This document shows, one piece after another, positions 41,133 through 43,304 of a DNA stretch of 43,304 nucleotides. The translations under genes and the position numbers were made by a program. The stretch is taken from the NCBI GenBank assembly GCA_963169565.1, contig CAUJDI010000036.1:1-43304 (forward strand). Reading direction: 5' to 3'. The stretch is from Bacillota bacterium. Its GTDB lineage: Bacteria; Bacillota; Clostridia; Christensenellales; Aristaeellaceae. Position 1 is the first letter of the stretch; the number at the start of each line of letters is the position of its first letter. The notes under the pieces are model-generated. The model saw only the letters and a list, made by a program, of their open reading frames with translations, ran no database searches and was not told the origin of the DNA.

Positions 41133-41209
41133 GGCCCGGTAGTTCAGTTGGTTAGAATGCCAGCCTGTCACGCTGGAGGTCGAGGGTTCGAGCCCCTTCC
41201 GGGTCGCCA
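41133..41209 (+). tRNA. tRNA-Asp (GUC), copy 2
   Basis: Identical in all 77 bases to the tRNA-Asp at 40499-40575; flanking bases differ, so the duplication is confined to the gene or kept uniform by conversion. Anticodon loop CTGTCAC, discriminator G, encoded CCA. Confidence 0.95.
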
Positions 41210-41213
41210 ACTT

Positions 41214-41289
41214 GCCTTGGTAGCTCAGTCGGTAGAGCAGTAGACTGAAAATCTACGTGTCGGTGGTTCAATTCCGCCCCAAGGCACCA
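41214..41289 (+). tRNA. tRNA-Phe (GAA)
   Basis: A 76-nt cloverleaf. The acceptor GCCTTGG pairs with CCAAGGC, the anticodon stem GTAGA/TCTAC holds loop CTGAAAA, and discriminator A and an encoded CCA follow. It begins 4 bases after tRNA-Asp. Confidence 0.95.
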
Positions 41290-41293
41290 TTCT

Positions 41294-41369
41294 GCGGTAG
41301 TAGCTCAGTTGGTAGAGCGCAACCTTGCCAAGGTTGAGGTCGCGAGTCCGAGTCTCGTCTACCGCTCCA
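41294..41369 (+). tRNA. tRNA-Gly (GCC) with altered T-loop
   Basis: A 76-nt cloverleaf. The acceptor GCGGTAG pairs with CTACCGC, the anticodon stem CAACC/GGTTG holds loop TTGCCAA, and discriminator T and an encoded CCA follow. The T-arm reads GCGAG-TCCGAGT-CTCGT, so position 55, almost always U (pseudouridine), is C. Everything else looks functional. It is the last gene of the second cluster. Confidence 0.9.
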
Positions 41370-41373
41370 AGTC

Positions 41374-41439
41374 GGGATTGGCTGCGCTTCGTTCGTCGCC
41401 GGGGGCAGGCCCCGCCGCCTCACTCCGCTCCGCAATCCC
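41374..41439. repeat. Candidate palindromic intergenic element
   Basis: GGGATTG (41374-41380) and CAATCCC (41433-41439) are perfect inverted ends of a 66-bp block. Its centre GGGGC-AG-GCCCC (41402-41413) is also palindromic, and the arms carry loosely matching CG-rich stretches. It starts 5 bases after tRNA-Gly. It could be a dispersed repeat of the REP type or a terminator of the tRNA cluster. No protein is supported here. Confidence 0.4.
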
Positions 41440-41450
41440 TCCTTTTCCTC

Positions 41451-41468
41451 CAAAACCTGCGGGTTTTG
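41451..41468. other. Short hairpin between tRNA-Gly and tRNA-Cys
   Basis: CAAAACC (41451-41457) and GGTTTTG (41462-41468) form a 7-bp stem with loop TGCG. Read on either strand it lacks a proper T run after the stem. The purine-rich DNA from 41470 to 41551 holds no gene and no convincing promoter for tRNA-Cys. Confidence 0.4.
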
Positions 41469-41551
41469 TCGGGAGAGAGGAACGGAAAACGGGGAACAGG
41501 GAAAAGAACGGAGAAGCGTTATTATTACAAGCCTGGGATAACAGGCAAGAC

Positions 41552-41626
41552 GGCGCCATAGCCAAGTGGTAAGGCGAAGGTCTGCAAAACCTTTATTCTC
41601 CAGTTCGAATCTGGATGGCGCCTCCA
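41552..41626 (+). tRNA. tRNA-Cys (GCA)
   Basis: A 75-nt cloverleaf. The acceptor GGCGCCA pairs with TGGCGCC, the anticodon stem AAGGT/ACCTT holds loop CTGCAAA, and discriminator T and an encoded CCA follow. It stands alone, 182 bases after tRNA-Gly. Confidence 0.95.
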
Positions 41627-41637
41627 ACAAGAGGCTG

Positions 41638-41667
41638 AAGCCCTGAGACGCGAGTTTCAGGGCTTTT
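41638..41667 (+). terminator. Terminator after tRNA-Cys
   Basis: AAGCCCTGA (41638-41646) pairs with TCAGGGCTT (41657-41665), a perfect 9-bp stem with a 10-base loop, running into TTTT at 41664-41667. Confidence 0.78.
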
Positions 41668-41695
41668 CCATTCTCTTCAGCGCTTGGGACAAGCC

Positions 41696-41712
41696 GGCTG
41701 ACACTGTCAGCC
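41696..41712. promoter_or_regulatory. 17-bp palindrome, possible operator
   Basis: GGCTGACA (41696-41703), a central C, and TGTCAGCC (41705-41712) form a perfect inverted repeat with a one-base centre, of a size usual for a dimeric repressor site. A possible promoter, CTGACA (41698-41703), 19 bases, TATGAT (41723-41728), would put it over the -35. It precedes the UPF0340 gene by about 170 bases. Confidence 0.4.
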
Positions 41713-41782
41713 CTTGCCCGTTTATGATAAGATGAAGCTGGTGATTTAATGAGGGTGAAAACCGGCAGATACCGGACATGAG

Positions 41783-41844
41783 ACGGAGCTGTGTTCCAAT
41801 AAGCCTTTATGGCATACGGCATGTACTGCCCGTTTCAGCTCCGT
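41783..41844 (+). promoter_or_regulatory. Structured leader before the UPF0340 gene
   Basis: ACGGAGCTG (41783-41791) and CAGCTCCGT (41836-41844) form a perfect 9-bp outer stem. The 44-base interior can make two small stems, GCC/GGC around TTTAT (near 41803-41813) and GGCA/TGCC around TGTAC (41818-41830), giving a three-way-junction outline. It ends 27 bases before the ribosome site. I do not recognise a known riboswitch class. Confidence 0.4.
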
Positions 41845-41883
41845 GACCGATCCGATGCGGTGATAAAACCTGGAGGCAATGAC

Positions 41884-42429
41884 ATGATAGAAGGCATTAC
41901 GGCCCAGGCGAAACAGGCTGTGAGCGAATTGATTCAAGCCGCCGGGATGCAGCCTGGTCAGATCCTGGTGATCGGCTGCTCTTCCAGCGAGATGGTGGGG
42001 GAGTGCATTGGCAAGGGCAGCAGCATGGAAGCGGCGCTGGCCGCTTATGAGGGGATCGCTCCGGTGCTGAAAGAGTCGGGAATCATTCTGGTGGCCCAAT
42101 GCTGCGAGCATCTGAACCGCGCTCTGGTGGTGGAGAGGGAGGTGGCCCTGGCCCGGGGATACGAGGTGGTCAACGCCGTGCCGCAGCCTCACGCGGGCGG
42201 ATCCTTTGCTGTGACGGTCTTTCGGAACATGACGGATCCGGTCCTGGTGGAAAGCATTGCGGCAGATGCCGGGCTGGATATCGGCGGCACGCTGATCGGG
42301 ATGCACCTGCGCAGGGTGGCGGTCCCCGTGCGGCTGAGCATGAAAAAAATCGGGGAGGCGGACATCCTCTGTGCCCGGACTCGCCCGAAGTACATCGGCG
42401 GAAGCCGCGCGACCCATCTGGAACTGTGA
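41884..42429 (+). CDS. UPF0340 (YwlG/TIGR01440) family protein
   Basis: A 181-aa protein of the UPF0340 family, found mainly in Bacillota and of unknown function. Features seen are ILVIGCSSSEMVGECIGKGSS (the family GxSTSEVxG region), CCEHLNRALVVERE, PHAGGSFAV, and the ending RPKYIGGSRATH. All are characteristic. It seems soluble. ATG 41884 has GGAGG 7 bases upstream; an in-frame ATG at 41809 lies within the structured leader and lacks a site. Its stop shares a base with the YggS start, so the two are coupled. Confidence 0.88.
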   Translation: MIEGITAQAKQAVSELIQAAGMQPGQILVIGCSSSEMVGECIGKGSSMEAALAAYEGIAPVLKESGIILVAQCCEHLNRALVVEREVALARGYEVVNAVPQPHAGGSFAVTVFRNMTDPVLVESIAADAGLDIGGTLIGMHLRRVAVPVRLSMKKIGEADILCARTRPKYIGGSRATHLEL

Positions 42430-43145
42430 TGATGGCCCTCAGCGCAGATTTTGAGCAGATGGCGGACAGGGTTGCTGAGATCCGCAGAAAGATCGCGAAG
42501 GCCGCAGCAGCCGCGGGCAGGGATCCGGCGGAGGTTTTTCTTTGTGCTGCCTGCAAGGCACAGACCAGCGGGACGGTGCGGTTCAGCGCGGCGCTGGACA
42601 TCGATCTGTTTGGGGAAAACCGCATGCAGGAGCTGCGGGAGCATCTGAAAGAAGACGCCTTTGCCGGCAAACCCTGCCACTTTATCGGACAGCTGCAAAC
42701 CAACAAGGTCCGCCATGTCGTCGGCAAAGCTGCGTTGATCCACAGCGTGGACTGCCGGCGTCTGATGGATGCCATCCAGACGGAAGCCTCAGGGCAGAAG
42801 ATCAGACAGGATATCCTGTTTGAGATCAACCTGGAGCGGGAGAACAGCAAGGCGGGCGTGAGTGAGGATGGACTTGACGCGCTGCTGGAGCATACCGATG
42901 ACTGCCCGAACCTCAGGGTGCGCGGGCTGATGGCGATCCCGCCTGCTGATTACACAGAAGATGAAACCAGGCGGTGTTTCGCCCGGCTGCGGGAGCTGCT
43001 GGAACGCGCAGGAGCGAGGCGGAATGACCGCGCTGTGCTGGACACTCTCTCCATGGGCATGAGCGGCAGTTATGAAGCCGCTGTCATGGAAGGCGCTACC
43101 ATCGTGCGCATCGGCAGGGGGATCTACGGGGAGAGAAACGGCTGA
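42429..43145 (+). CDS. YggS/PROSC-type pyridoxal phosphate homeostasis protein
   Basis: A 238-aa alanine-racemase-fold protein that binds PLP and buffers it in the cell; it has no racemase activity in studied members. The PLP lysine is K43, in LCAACKAQTSG, where most relatives have AVSKT. The remaining motifs are standard: LFGENRMQEL, HFIGQLQTNKVRHVV, SVDCRRLMDAI, LSMGMSGSYEAAV and RIGRGIYGER. ATG 42429 overlaps the UPF0340 stop by one base; ATG 42432 is also possible. In many Bacillota yggS sits beside sepF (ylmF) in a division cluster, but here it does not. Confidence 0.93.
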   Translation: MMALSADFEQMADRVAEIRRKIAKAAAAAGRDPAEVFLCAACKAQTSGTVRFSAALDIDLFGENRMQELREHLKEDAFAGKPCHFIGQLQTNKVRHVVGKAALIHSVDCRRLMDAIQTEASGQKIRQDILFEINLERENSKAGVSEDGLDALLEHTDDCPNLRVRGLMAIPPADYTEDETRRCFARLRELLERAGARRNDRAVLDTLSMGMSGSYEAAVMEGATIVRIGRGIYGERNG

Positions 43146-43169
43146 AAGCTAACTTACGATAAGGGATAT

Positions 43170-43216
43170 CGGGGATCCCATCCCCCGAACCCCTAGGCAA
43201 GGGACGTCGTCCCTTG
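43170..43216. repeat. Paired intergenic palindromes after yggS
   Basis: CGGGGAT (43170-43176) pairs with ATCCCCCG (43180-43187) with one bulged C. Ten bases on, CAAGGGACG, T, CGTCCCTTG (43198-43216) is a perfect 19-bp palindrome. Neither has a T run on the plus strand (GACCCGGAATTTTAT follows), so a terminator is possible but not typical. The look is that of a dispersed intergenic repeat. Confidence 0.45.
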
Positions 43217-43304
43217 ACCCGGAATTTTATAGAAAATCATTACAATCTATCTGTATAGAATACGAACGTATAAATACATTGACATAGATTCCGGGGTCCG
43301 GGGA
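43217..43304. other. AT-rich end of window flanked by inverted GACCC-GGAAT blocks
   Basis: GACCCGGAAT (43216-43225) recurs inverted as ATTCCGGGGTC near 43288-43298, differing by one C, and encloses about 60 AT-rich bases in an otherwise GC-rich window. TTGACA at 43279-43284 could be a -35 whose -10 lies beyond the edge. No gene is seen. Confidence 0.3.

Noticed and set aside
40845-41822. Open frames on both strands across the tRNA clusters, some resembling annotated database proteins
   Set aside because: They are translations of tRNA genes and their complements, a well-known source of false hypothetical proteins. They have no ribosome sites and overlap verified cloverleaves.
43279-43304. Promoter at the window edge from TTGACA at 43279
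   Set aside because: The -10 region would fall at the very end of or outside the window, so it cannot be assessed.

Overview
The window is a 43.3-kb, GC-rich piece of a bacterial chromosome. I read it as Bacillota, probably a GC-rich member of class Clostridia. The grounds are a minD-rodA tail typical of clostridial mre-min clusters, an mraZ-led division and wall cluster with a DivIB-type ftsQ, a MurE with the meso-diaminopimelate DNPR motif, a glycine riboswitch before a glycine cleavage operon with split GcvP, a greA-lysS pair, a zapA-U32-mutS2 operon, and strong AGGAGG ribosome sites with several TTG starts. Genus and species cannot be told from the sequence alone. I see no phage, transposon, CRISPR array or defence system.

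Layout. 1-3368 (+): minD and rodA (cell shape and division site), then a separately promoted small double zinc-ribbon protein and a metallophosphoesterase, ended by an intrinsic terminator. 3604-9462 (+): mraZ, an FtsL-like protein, murE, mraY, murD and divIB, a thinned division and cell wall cluster. 9531-12215 (+): ftsA-ftsZ from its own promoter. 12232-16656 (+): a tandem glycine riboswitch with terminator, then gcvT, gcvH, gcvPA and gcvPB. The riboswitch starts only 16 bases after ftsZ. 16726-18147 (-): pgi, converging on gcvPB across a shared hairpin.

18236-25635 (+): a GT2 glycosyltransferase and an MTA/SAH-type deaminase. Then, from a new promoter, come greA, lysS, a membrane-anchored protein, a HAD phosphatase-thymidylate kinase fusion, and mnmA. 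25630-30193 (-): a Gld-type ABC system (ATPase, permease, GldG-like, DUF4340). 30277-31523 (+): a small membrane protein and an NADPH-dependent FMN reductase, each followed by a terminator. 31522-40010 (-): an apparent long operon of a cyclophilin, zapA, a U32 protein, mutS2, an OmpR-type regulator, its histidine kinase and ispE, all behind one near-consensus promoter. 40151-41667 (+): eleven tRNA genes in three groups, with structured spacers. 41884-43145 (+): a UPF0340 (YwlG) protein and a YggS-type PLP protein behind a structured leader. The window ends in palindromic, probably repeated, intergenic DNA.

Most genes are core functions: division, wall precursors, one-carbon metabolism, translation and tRNA modification. 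No undescribed multi-gene system is obvious. The points most worth pursuing are the ftsZ-glycine riboswitch junction, the HAD-Tmk fusion, a terminator hairpin at the very start of the greA transcript, a tRNA-Gly with an altered T-loop, the thinned division cluster, and the structured leader before the UPF0340-YggS pair.
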